DNA of 64,000 bases from Yamagishiella unicocca. Taxonomy: Eukaryota; Chlorophyta; Chlorophyceae; Chlamydomonadales; Volvocaceae. Below the pieces are notes generated by a model, which saw only the letters and a list, made by a program, of their open reading frames with translations, did not search any database and was not told where the DNA came from. The translations under genes were made by a program, and so were the position numbers. Where the stretch lies: contig BDSL01000004.1 in NCBI GenBank assembly GCA_003116995.1, positions 1,798,001-1,862,000 of the forward strand, given 5' to 3'. This document shows, in pieces, positions 43,858-55,105 of this stretch (its first letter is position 1; the number at the start of each line of letters is the position of its first letter).

Positions 43858-46800
43858 ATGAGGCAGTTTGGTCCTAGCAGAACTGCGCTACACTTTAGGC
43901 GAGCGAAAAAGAAGGCTGGCGAGGCGCAGGATGAGGTAAGACAGCAGGCCTTCCCCTAGCCTGAAACCTGCACTTCGGCCGTTGTCCCTTCTCGGAAGTG
44001 ATGTGTGAAACGCATTAAGCGTCAAAGTTGTTCTTGTGGCAGGGTGATGACCCCCAGAAGTTCCGGCTGGAGGAGGGCGACGGGACGAGGCATGCCCAGC
44101 GTATAGTGCGTGAGCTCTACCTACGATATGAGAAACAGCTGCAGCGCTGGAAGGACTATAGGAACCTCTTTGTGTTCCTGGGATTCGTGGCACTATTCTT
44201 GGCAGTCCTTTACTTGCAACGCAACGCAGACATCGCCTACAAAGTTCACAGCACTGTGGAGTCGGTGGTTGTCCCGGAGGACGACGTCATGCAGAATACG
44301 GACGAAGTGTACCAATGGCTCAATGACCTTTTGACGGTGAGCGTGGAAAACGGCAAGAGCGCGAGCTTGGAGCCCCTGGGGGAACCACACGGTTTGTGCG
44401 GCACTTGTTGGTCTCGCTGGATGAGACTATTTATACCCTTGCACTGCATTCGGCTCCGCAACACATGCCATCCATACACATACATCCAACACATACATCC
44501 ATACCCTTGCACTGCATTCGGCTCCGCAACACATGCCATCCATACACGTACATCCAAACATACATCCATACCCTTGCACTGCATCCGGCTCCGCCACACA
44601 TGCCGGCTTATGACTCCTCGCGCAACGCCATGTGTTAAATCCAGCTGTCTAGGCCAAGGGGACGTTGTTTTGGTCACTTCAGCGCATTCCACGTCAGCAT
44701 TACCCCGAAGTCGCGAAGGAGGGGGGCTCTCAAGGGGCGCCAGATCGCGAACCTTTTTCCCTGGCTGGAAGGGTAGTCTGTGGGCGGAAACAATAGACTA
44801 GGTTATGGAAACGTTATCGGCAAGGTTACAGTTATGATGCTTGGCAAATTTCCGCCCGCTCCTTAGACGACCGCACTCCCCGGATCGCGCGTTTGCTGTC
44901 ACTCTAACGGCCCTTACGCATGCGAGATTGGACCCGACGAGGGCCCCACCCACCTTTTGTAGCACAAGGGTCATGGGCGGTCGGTGACCATGGCTGCGGC
45001 TGCTTGTTCGACCCACATGGACCCGTACCGCAGGCACCCTGGATCCCCTGCCTGCACGTGCATGGCTTTTACGCAAAATAGCTCGGGCTAACTTTTCGTC
45101 GGCATTATACAAAACCGGGTACCAGACCACTTTCTGACTCCGTCATGACGTCCCCCGGTTGCGGCCCTTCCCGCGGTCCGATCCCGCCTGGGTGCACCGC
45201 AGGAAGTTTGGAAGGACCCAGTATGCGGTGACGGCTTGTGCGAAGCGCCTTTTGAGTTTGCGTCGTACAGCAGATTCGGCTGTCGAGCAGATTGCGGCAA
45301 GCTGTCCGAGGTCCAGAACCTGACCCAAATCCAGGTCGACATATATTACGATTTCTCGCACCCGGTTGGTAGCATTCCCGCGTCCAACCTTATGCAGCAG
45401 GCGTCGTGGAATCTGTGTCCCGTGTCCACGCCGTACAGCAGCGACTGCTACTACGACACGGACATCTCGTTTGACCGCCTGTCCGGCGTCCAGAGCAACT
45501 TGATTGACGATGCGCCCGACGGCGAGTGGAACCTGGTCGTGAAGCGGGACATCTTCAACAAGATGAAGGGTGCAGTCCGCGACACGACCCTGGTTTACAC
45601 CGCCGGCTATTTCTACAAGATTTACATTGCGGCGGCCGCGGCCCGGGCTGAGCAGCTGTTCGAGATCAGCCTGCTTGAGGTGCGTTCTCCCCTGGAAAGG
45701 AAAGGAATATTGGAGCTTGGGGCGGGGGCCGGGATTCGGGTCCAGGGCGCACAGGTCTGCACGGCTGGGCAAATTCCATGGAGCTGGCGTGAAAGTTTCC
45801 AACAGCAAAAGGGCGTTTCAGCGCTACGGATTTCTTCTCTCGGCGCAATTTCCGATGTTCACAGTCCATTCCGAGTTGGTGTTAGTGTTGTTGCTAATCC
45901 TGGCTGGCACTGCAAAAAGGGTTGGTGTGGGTGTCCCGGGGGCTTTGAAGGCGTCTGAGCCGTCAATGATTGGCAGCTGATGCGCCTGTGCCAGCATCGC
46001 ACGTGGCCCGTGGGGTGGTAGGCTTCGCCAGAAAATCCTGGTCACATGGGGTCGCGAGTCCTTGCCGCCGGCTGAACGGGCTGCTGTGGAGGCCCTGGGA
46101 ACGGCCATCCATGACCTGCGTGGAGGAGGAAGGGGCCGCTCAGCGATGCCGACCGTGCCCTCCACTGGCGCTGGGGCGCAACCTGCATCCGAAGGTAGCG
46201 GCGAAGAAACCGCCAAGCGCAGAAGGGGGCGGGCACCGAGCAGGCACCATGCCACGCGTGCCGTCCCCTTCCCCTCCCGACTGTGGTGTCTTGCCCTTCC
46301 TCCCCCCCCTTCCACGCCTGCAGCAAGCGAAGGTCATTGCGGCCAAGGAGTTCTGGGACTATGCCGGCTCAACCATCCTTGCCGGCTACCCCAATGCTAC
46401 GGAGTACGGCGCCGCGGCGGCGTGGATCAAGAACTCCACGTAAGCAGCTGTCGGGGGCGGCTGGGCGCCGGGGAGCCCTTTAGGGGTTTGGCTGAGATCC
46501 TCTGGAGATGCGTCCCCCTACCGTACCGTAATTATTGCCGTTCCGTCCATTCATGCGGCCTCCCTTCGCCCTGCAGCAGGGTATACCCAACAGTCCATTT
46601 ATGTTAGTTATTGAAGACTGACCGATTTTTAAGTGGGAATGCTCGCCACGGACGGATTACCTGCGCACTGTCGCTGGTGTCTGCGCGGCCATAGCCGGGC
46701 AAAATTGGAGGGCATGACAGCTAGCGATCACCGGCAGTCACCGGCGCGGGCGGTGGTGTAGGGCATTGGTGTGTAGGGCATTGGGTGTGTAGGGCAGCCG

Positions 46801-49800
46801 CTGAGCCACCTGTGTGTGTCGTGTATTGAACCACCGCTAACTATGCCGCGAAGATGCCGCACCGCAAGGACTGACCGCTGTTGCTACTGCCACTGCTGCC
46901 ACTGTCATGGTACGACAGGTGCTACTGCAGCGGCATCGTCAACGACACCGAAACCTTTGGATCCGAGGCGATGCTGCGCTTTCTCAACCAGTCGGTGTCC
47001 GTGTCCGACCCCAGCCAGCCCTTCAGCTTGGCCTACGCCGACTACCAGGCCACCCCCTACTACTGCCCAAGTAGGTGGCGGGAGGAGGGGCGCGGGGCGC
47101 GGCAGCGCACAGAGACCGAAGGGCAGCCTGAAGGGCAGCCCGAAGGGCAGCCCGAAGGGCAGCCTGAAGGGCAGCCTGAAGGGCAGCCTGAAGGGCAGCC
47201 TGAAGGGCAGCCTGAAGGGCAGCCTGAAGGGCAGCCTGAAGGGCAGCCTGAAGGGCAGCCTGAAGGGCAGCCTGAAGGGCAGCCTGAAGGGCAGCCTGAA
47301 GGGCAGCCTGAAGGGCAGCCTGAAGGGCAGCCTGAAGGGCAGCCTGAAGGGCAGCCTGAAGGGCAGCCTGAAGGGCAGCCTGAAGGGCAGCCTGAAGGGC
47401 AGCCTGAAGGGCAGCCTGAAGGGCAGCCTGAAGGGCAGCCTGAAGGGCAGCCCGAAGGGCAGCCTGAAGGGCAGCCTGAAGGGCAGCCTGAAGGGCAGCC
47501 CGAAGGGCAGCCCGAAGGGCAGCCTGAAGGGCAGCCCGAAGGGCAGCCTGAAGGGCAGCCTGAAGGGCAGCCTGAAGGGCAGCCTGAAGGGCAGCCTGAA
47601 GGGCAGCCTGAAGGGCAGCCTGAAGGGCAGCCCGAAGGGCAGCCTGAAGGGCAGCCCGAAGGGCAGCCCGAAGGGCAGCCTGAAGGGCAGCCCGAAGGGC
47701 AGCCTGAAGGGCAGCCCGAAGGGCAGCCTGAAGGGCAGGGGGCCAGGCTGGCCGCTGCGGTTGGTGCGCTGGAGGAAAGCGGTCGTGCGCGTCGTCGCGT
47801 CGCATGGTGTCCTGTGCCGAACAGGTCACCGAAGGGCGCTGCAGTGGCTCCAAGCTTCTTACTTGGCAGCCGCCTGGTTGTCCCCTCCCGCGCCCTCACC
47901 TTCCTCCTGACCCTCCTGCTGCTGCGGCCCCTCGTGCAGCTGACCCCATCGTGCCGCACGAATGGAAGGCCCTCAACGACTCCAACGGCAACTGGACAAA
48001 GGAGCTGACGCCCATCAACCTGGTCAACACCACGGCCCTGCGGGACTGGTGCGACCGCGGCCTCAACCTCTCCCTCACCTGGCGCAACAACATGACTAAC
48101 ACCGTGCAGCGACTCATGATTGACCGCCGTCTCGGCGACCAGCGCACCACCGGCAAGATCGCGCTGCGCAACACCGTCAACAGCAACCTGCGCAATTACC
48201 TGATCGCGCGGCTGCCGGAGCTGATCGCACCCATCTACAACGACCCGCGGGGCACAGTCGCGCTGGCCGACCCCATCAACGCCCGCCTCGAGTACCTGAT
48301 GCCGCTGTACGTCGACGGCGTGAGGTTCTCCTTGGCGCCGCAGGTGGCGGCGCTCAACATGACGCGTCGTATCGTATACGACAGCAACGTGCACTTGCTG
48401 GACCTCATTCCCCGCGCCGAGGCGCGTATACAGGAGGTGCTTGCGCAGATGGAGGACGTGCGGACGATCGCGCTGCCGGCGCCTCTGGACGTGTACCAGA
48501 ATTACACGTTTGCGAACACGACCGTGGGGGCGCTGTACGACGTGTTTGTCGGCGCCAACGCCACCAACGCCACCCTCCCCGACCCCGACGCCGCGACGCT
48601 GGGCGCCCTAGCCATCAGTTACAACCTGGCCAAGTGGGACGGCAACACCACCGCCTACATGCGCTGCAGCCTCGAGGATCGCTCGTCGGAGTACGTGGGC
48701 CAGTGCGTTGCCATGAACAACACCTGCATCGCAACCACCAATGACACGATTCCGTACAACTGTACCGACCTCACCAACGGCGGCGCCGCGATCCCGGGCA
48801 GCCTGTCCAACTCCAGCTACCGAGTCAACTGCGAGACGCCGTGCGACCGGCGTTTCGACTGCAACACCATTTGCGACTGCTTCGGCTCCTGCAAGGCCAC
48901 CGAGTACTGCGAGTGCGACGCGTGCGTTGCGCTCAACGTGAACGCTGCCGCGGACACGCAATTCGTGGACATCAGGTCCGTGGTGACGGCCCAGGCGGAG
49001 GCGTCGGCGACGATCGCGTCGATCACGGAGCCGCTCCCATCGTCGCGACGCTCGTCCCGTCGGTTGCTACAAACCAACGCCGAGATCGCGGCGCAGCTGT
49101 CAAACGTGTTGACGCAGGTCGGCACGGTGTCCACGTCGCAGACCACCATCGCGTCACAGATGTCGGCGCTGCAGGTGCAGGTGGACCGCGCCAACGCGAT
49201 TGCGGAGGCGCGCGCTAAGGACGAGACGGTGCTCAACGCCATCAACGCCGGCAGGACGGAGATCGCGGCGGGCCAGGCGCGCGTGGAGGCCAAGCTGGAC
49301 GAGATCATCGGCAAGCAGCAGGAGGCGCTGAAGGCGGCGGAGAGCGCGGCGGAGGCTCTCTCCGCGATCAAGGCACGTGACGGGATGCGGGGATTGGGGC
49401 TGGGCACGCGAAAAGGGGCTGGGCTGAGCTGGGCTGGGCTGGGCTGGGCTGAGCTGGGCACCTGGGCTGGGCTGGGCTGAGCTGGGCACCTGGGCTGGGC
49501 TGGGCTGGGCACCTGGGCTGGGCACCTGGGCTGGGCTGGGCACCTGGGTGCAACGCGGGACCTATTATGCCCCACCGCAGTACCTCTCCTCATGTGCCGC
49601 ACGTTTTCTCTCAGCACTCCCCCTTGTGTAACCCGCCCATCCCGTGGTGCGGTGCGCCTGCAGGGCCTTGCGGAGCGCCAGGCGACCGCTCAGCAGGCGC
49701 TCGAGGCGGCGGTGGTCAGCCAGCTGAGCGCCATCCGCACCGCCACGTACCGGGAGATCATCTCTCTCACGCAGGCGCTGGCGCTGTGGAAGCGCGCGCG

Positions 49801-52800
49801 CCGCGACAGGTGAGGCGGAGTACGTAGTAAGGAGTTTTGGCCACGTGGTTTGGCCACGTGGTTTGGCCACGTGGTTTGGTCACGTGCTGTTCACTCGCAT
49901 GCACGTATTATTAAAGCCTCCCTGCCCTTCTGCTCGCGGTGGGTCGATTGCGGTACTGTTGGTGGGTTGTGTGAGTGTGTATGCTGGGATTGGTGGTGTC
50001 CTGTGACAGAGCCGGCTCTGGCACGCCCGCCCCGGTGCCCTGCCTCCGGCCCCGCACCCGCACACGATCACGCCTCACCCCGCCCCTCCCCTCCCCTCCC
50101 CTCCCCCTCTAGGGCTCTGACCCTGAAGGCCGCCAAGCTCGCCAACATCCCCTGCACCAGCTACCCCACCTCCTCCAACAACTTCACCCTCGACAACGGC
50201 AACCTGGTGGACACCACGACGTCGCGGGAGAGGAACGTGGGCCTCACCAACCGCGTCATTGCGGGGCTGATGCTGCACCAGGTGTGTATCTGCCCCTGTC
50301 CCCCCTGAACATGGATCCGAAGGGGCTTTGCCATCTTGTGCATCCTGGAACCTGATTCCTGGCCCGGTACACCAGTGTAGCTCGGACTGCTATACCGCCT
50401 ACCTAAACCTTTAAACCCTAAAACGCTAAGACCTAAGTGTTTTTTCCCACCGTGTGCTCCACCACACACGCACACACGCCTGTGCTCACTGCCCAGCCCG
50501 CGCCGCTCCCGACTTTTTCATTCATGGAGTATTCGCGGCCCTTGGCGGTAGGTTCGTACCGCACCTTGCTCACACCAACCATGTCTGCCGTTTCCCTTTC
50601 ATCCCCCCCCCCCCCGCGCAGACGCGCACCAACGTCACCCTCTGCCCGGAGTCCAAGTTCGACAAGATCCAGAAGACCTGCACGGGACCGCAGACCATCG
50701 CGTCGTACGGCGTTGACCCGGTCTTCAAGCGCGGTACGACGTCGTACAACCCGGATTTTGACGACGTCGACGGCGTCAAGGTGCGGAAGGGGGGAGATGC
50801 TGACCGGCGGGCGAGATTCTGACGGAAGCCTGGGTTTCGAGGAAGACCCGTGGATGCGAGAAAAAACCGTTTAGAACAGACGTTTGGGAGCCGGAAGCCT
50901 GGGTGGTGGTGCTGCCTGCTTGGTGGTGTCTGGAAGCCCGGCAGCAAAGGGACCTGGGGGCCTCCTGCGCTCGTGGGACTCCCGCGCCATCCCAACGCGC
51001 GTTGACGCCCCCTCCTCTCCCCCCCCCTCGGTTTGACGGCCGTGGATTCGCGGATTCTCTTATCAAACCCCCCCGCCTCCCTTCCTACCTTCCTCCTGCT
51101 CCTCCGCTTCCCCCTCCTCCCGCCCGTGCAGGTCCTCGGGTTTTACAACTGCTCCGTCCTCAGCAACCCGACCTACGACGTCAACTTCCTCAACCAGACC
51201 GTCAACCCGGCGCCGTACTGCGCCGAGCTTTACAACCCCCAGAAGCTGCCGTACGCCTACCACTTTTTCCCGCTGGAGAGCAAGGACGAGGGCTTTCCCA
51301 TCTACTTCGACATAAACCTGTCGGAGGAGGGCGCGCAGGTGGGGCCACGCGGGGCGAGACTGCGCGCTGCAAGTTGGTCTCCAGACTTGAGTGCGGCGGA
51401 AATGGAAACTGGTGCCGTACCGTACCGTACAGCACTGAATTTACGCCGTCGCTGATCTGTTCCAGTGTTTTAAGTTTCATCATGGCTTCGGCTCGTGCCT
51501 CCTGTAGATGTCTTCTCTTTCACCCTCCCCCGGCTTGATAGGCGCGTTTGCTCTGCTACTGCTGCCTGCCGGCTCCTGGTGGGTTTTCGCCTCCCCCTCT
51601 CCCCTCATCCGAGCGCACTGCTGCTCCCCCCCAATGATGCCACCCCCCAATAACGCAGGCCTGGTACACGTACATCAGCGAGGGCCTCTACCTGGACCAG
51701 AACACTCGCACCATGACCGCTGAGCTAGTGACCTACAACGCGCAGCTGCGCATCTTCTCCTACTTCTTCATCCGGTTCTTCTTCTCGGACGGCGGGTCCA
51801 TCAAGGTTGGGATGCTGGGCGTGTGTGTGTGTGTGGGGGGGGGGGGTGCTTCGCCGAGCTGGGTTGATTGGCCCGTCCACGTCCATGGTCCATCCATTTC
51901 CACTTTCCATCCCGCTCCGCCCCATTCATCATTACGGCGGACTCACTTGCCGCCCCCACCGCTTGCCGCTGTCCTGGCCTCCAGGTGACCCACCGGCTGA
52001 ACACGGTGCGTGTGGAGCTGTACAACAGCTACGCGGACGACGTGCGCTTCGGCTTTGAGATCATCCTGTCCATCTGGATCTTCCTGATGCTGCTGTACAA
52101 CCTGTGGGAGATCGCCTACACCCAGAAGACCCGCGGCAACTTCCTAAAGTACTTCCTATCCGGCTGGCATTGGGTAGAGTTTGCGAGCAACGGCCTGCTG
52201 ACCGCGTGCATCATCATCTGGTGGGTCTTCAAGGAGCAGTACGCCAAGACCTTCAACATCCTAATCAGGTGGGGGTGCGCCCGATGACTCGGGAGCAAGC
52301 GGGGTCTAGAAGGAGGAGACCCCGCAAGCAGGATCTAGAGAGAGTGGAGACCCCGCTAGCTGGGAAGCGGGGTGTGGGAACCAGTCGAGCCTTGTGGAGG
52401 CTCCTCTGGAGGTATCCTAATCCCTCCCCTCCCCGAAACCCTAAACCCCAAACCCTACGCCTCTAACCCCGACCCCCCTCACCAAAACCATCGCCCCCGC
52501 CACCACGCCCGTACGGCAGGTACGACGTCTACCAGAGCCTATCCCCGGAGGCCAACTTCCTGGCGCTGCAGGACAACGGCGTCAACATGATCACCGCCAA
52601 CCAGGCCTTCTCTGACCTGCGCGAGCTGGTTGATATGCTCAACTGGTGAGGGAGGGGGGGAGCAGGGGGAAGGTTGAAGGCAGGGAGAGGGGACGGCTGA
52701 AGGCATGGGGCAGGTGCCGAAGGCAGGGGTTGAAGGCAGGGGTTAGATGTACGGGGCAGGGGGTGGACGGAAGGGGTTGGAGGGGAGGGATTTCCTTTTA

Positions 52801-55105
52801 CCGAGGACAGCGAAATGGCATTCAGTGCGCTGCATCCAACTGCGCCGGATCGCGATTGCCAAATGCAAGGGTGTGCCAAATGCAAGGGGTGCGTGTGTGA
52901 CGGATGTCGACGAGCTGCTGCCCCGCCCCTGGCTGCTGCCGCTGCTGCTGCCCTCTCGCAGGTACTTCGCCCTCAACGGTATCAACATCCTGCTGCTCAT
53001 CGCGCGCGTGCTCAAGCTCATGGACTTCCAGCCCCGGCTGGGAGTGGTCACCCGCTCGCTGTGGCTGGCGGGTCCCGACCTCATCCACTTTGCCATCGTG
53101 GCGGGCATGGTGTTCGTGGGGTACGCAATGATGGCGCACCTCATCTTCGGAAACGCGATCGAGGTGGGTGCGGGATGTCGGTGGGGTGAGTTGCACAGAA
53201 GGGGGAGGTGGCCACCGGACACAGGGCTGCCTGCCTGCGACGGCGCTCCGATGCCGTGCCCTAACTCCCAGCCGGTCTCATGTGACCCTCGAGTGATGGC
53301 CGATCGCTGTAGGGCTTCGAGAGCTGCCACGTTGCTTCGCCTCGCCTTTGCCCTCTCCGCTCACGTCTCTCGGACCGCATTGTGCAGGCGTTTGCGACCT
53401 TCGGCGACAGCATCAACACGTGCTTCGAGATCCTGCTGGGTAACATCGACGTGAACAACGACCTGCGCGCCCTAGGAGGGCTGCAGAGCGTCGCAGGTAA
53501 TCTCCGCCACCTCTCTCGCACCCCCCCCCCCCCGCTCGCCTGCTCCTCGCGTCTGTTGCTCCCATCTCGTGCCCTCATCTGGTGCCCTCATCTGGTGCCA
53601 CCTCGATCAAGCAACCGCACTGCTGCATTGGGCGGGCTTTAGGATCGATGTCGTGGACGTCAGAAATTGGGTTGATCGCGAAGTCGAGAGGACGCCACCT
53701 CACCGCGCCCCTAACAACCCTTTAAAACCTTGGCACCCTCCCGGCGCTGCCCTGCTGCAGGCGCGCTGTTCTTCTGGAGCTACGAGCTGCTGGTGTTCAT
53801 GGTGCTGCTCAACTTCCTTCTGGCCATCATCGTGGATGCCTTCTCCGAGGTCAAGGAGAAGACGCAGGAGACGGTGGGTGGCGGCGCTGAGGGCCCTGAT
53901 TCGATCTATGCTTTTGTCTGCGATTCGTGCTGGCATTGAGGTTGCCCCACCACCACTACCATCGCCCACCACCACCACCACTATTGCCCACCACCGCCGC
54001 CACCGCCACCACCGCCACTATTGCCCTCCACCACCATCGCCGCCTCCCGCCCCTGCAGGTCGGCATCCACACCGAGCTGTTCACGCTGCTCCGCGACAAG
54101 TGGCGCAGCCTACTGGGTCGCTGCTCTCCCAACTACATCTCGGACGCCAAGCTGGGCGACCTGCTGCGGCAGTGGGCGGGCGAGGAGGACGGCGACGACG
54201 GCGACAAGGTTGCAGCGGAGGAGCGACGCAAGCTGCTGACGGTGGGTGCGCATCGACCTGTCATCAACCAGCCCACCTCGCTGCACTCCATCACGCATTC
54301 CGCTCAACCACCTGCCGGCCCGGCGCCACCTGCTATCCCCACCTGCTGTTCCCGTTGTGTTGCAGATCCTGAACGAGGATATGGACGAGGAGACGCTGCG
54401 CGAGATCTTCAAGGAGTGCCTTCGTGACGCGCCCGACAACACCGACAAGTCCAAGGGCGCCTCATCGGGCCTGCTGTCGCGGCTGTTCCGCCGCGGCGGC
54501 GGTGTGGGCACCGGCAACTCTGAGGCCACAGAGGCTGAGATCGTGCAGGCGGCGCACTACATCGTGCAGCGCTTCGGCGCGGTGCCTGATGACGACGACG
54601 ATGACGACGATGACGACATTGGGCCGGTGCGTTGCGTGCTTTCTGTCGTGTTTTTTTGTTGTTGCTGTTGTTGTGCTCCTCTCGTTTGCCTATGTTGCTT
54701 GGGGAGGGCAAGGGTCGGGCTGGCGCCCGGAGTTGGGGTCGCGGAGGGATTTCCAGTTGTTGGTTCTCTTCGCGTCGTTTCCTCTTGCTGGGATTTCCGT
54801 GTGTGTTCCTCAGTTCCGGGTGCGCCTGCCCCTCCCCCTGGTGTCCTATACAGGAGCCGCAGCCGCAGCTGCAGGCCGCGCCAGCCAACGGCGGCGGCGG
54901 CGGCGGAGTCATGACCGGTGGTGGCCGCGAGGCGGTTCTGGAGAAGGAGCGCGATCAGTTGGCTCAGGCGCTGGAGCGGCTGGCGGAGGTGCAGCGCGAG
55001 TTGGCGGAGGGGCAGCGCAACCTGATGAGCGGCCAGAAGCAGCTGGCGGAGCAGCAGTCCAAGCTGGTGCAGCTGATGAACGAGCAGCCGCCGGGCGGCA
55101 ACTAG
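43858..55105 (+). CDS. PKD2: Polycystin-2 family ciliary cation channel PKD2
   Basis: Exons: 43858-43935, 44043-44336, 45203-45679, 46324-46439, 46919-47070, 47940-49372, 49664-49809, 50113-50281, 50622-50780, 51132-51338, 51659-51805, 51985-52268, 52520-52645, 52962-53163, 53388-53496, 53761-53873, 54059-54241, 54366-54626, 54854-55105 (TAG); 1635 residues, close to the Chlamydomonas protein (about 1626 from memory). TM1 is at about 67-85. The polycystin domain opens with VWKDPVCGDGLCEAP and FGCRADCG. A very large extracellular loop follows, with many N-x-S/T sites, a Cys-rich patch and a coiled coil. TM2-S6 span about 1148-1400, with a pore segment EILLGNID. The cytosolic tail has a run of ten Asp and a final coiled coil. 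Intron 6 (49373-49663) fits only as GC-AG. In Chlamydomonas PKD2 acts in flagella, in calcium signalling and mastigoneme anchoring. Confidence 0.93.
44438..44606 (+). repeat. About 68-bp tandem repeat, 2.5 copies
   Basis: The unit contains CCCTTGCACTGCATTCGGCT and CATCCATACAC. It lies in PKD2 intron 2 (44337-45202). Noncoding. Confidence 0.75.
47118..47740 (+). repeat. 12-bp minisatellite (GGGCAGCCTGAA), about 52 copies
   Basis: The array fills most of PKD2 intron 5 (47071-47939). Units differ only by CCTGAA or CCCGAA. In the frame of exon 5 it reads Gly-Gln-Pro-Glu without a stop across the whole intron; phase mismatch with exon 6 shows it is normally removed. Confidence 0.93.
49420..49552 (+). 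repeat. GGGCTGGGCTGAGCTGGGCAC repeat in GC-AG intron
   Basis: Degenerate units of GGGCT, GAGCT and GGGCACCT fill the first half of PKD2 intron 6. Noncoding. Confidence 0.75.
49837..49886 (+). repeat. Array of four CACGTG palindromes, 14-bp period
   Basis: The unit GGCCACGTGGTTT repeats three times, followed by GGTCACGTG. It lies in PKD2 intron 7 (49810-50112), just after the donor. CACGTG is the G-box/E-box core bound by bZIP and bHLH factors; whether it is used here is unknown. Confidence 0.8.
50823..50904 (+). repeat. Dispersed short repeat A, copy 4, with 13-bp direct repeats
   Basis: A 56-bp element (50836-50891) is bracketed by CGGAAGCCTGGGT at 50823-50835 and 50892-50904. The core TTCGAGGAAGACCCGTGG matches the other copies. 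It lies in PKD2 intron 9 (50781-51131), sense orientation. Confidence 0.85.
51029..51067 (+). repeat. Dispersed short repeat B, copy 3
   Basis: TCGGTTTGACGG followed by CCGTGGATTCGCGGATTCTC and TTATCAAA, in the same PKD2 intron as repeat A copy 4 and about 60 bp before the exon 10 acceptor. Confidence 0.85.

Noticed and set aside
46816..48394. Open frames of 276-444 residues through the 12-bp array at 47118-47740 on both strands
   Set aside because: The repeat is a multiple of three without stops in most frames. Flanking PKD2 exons require its removal.
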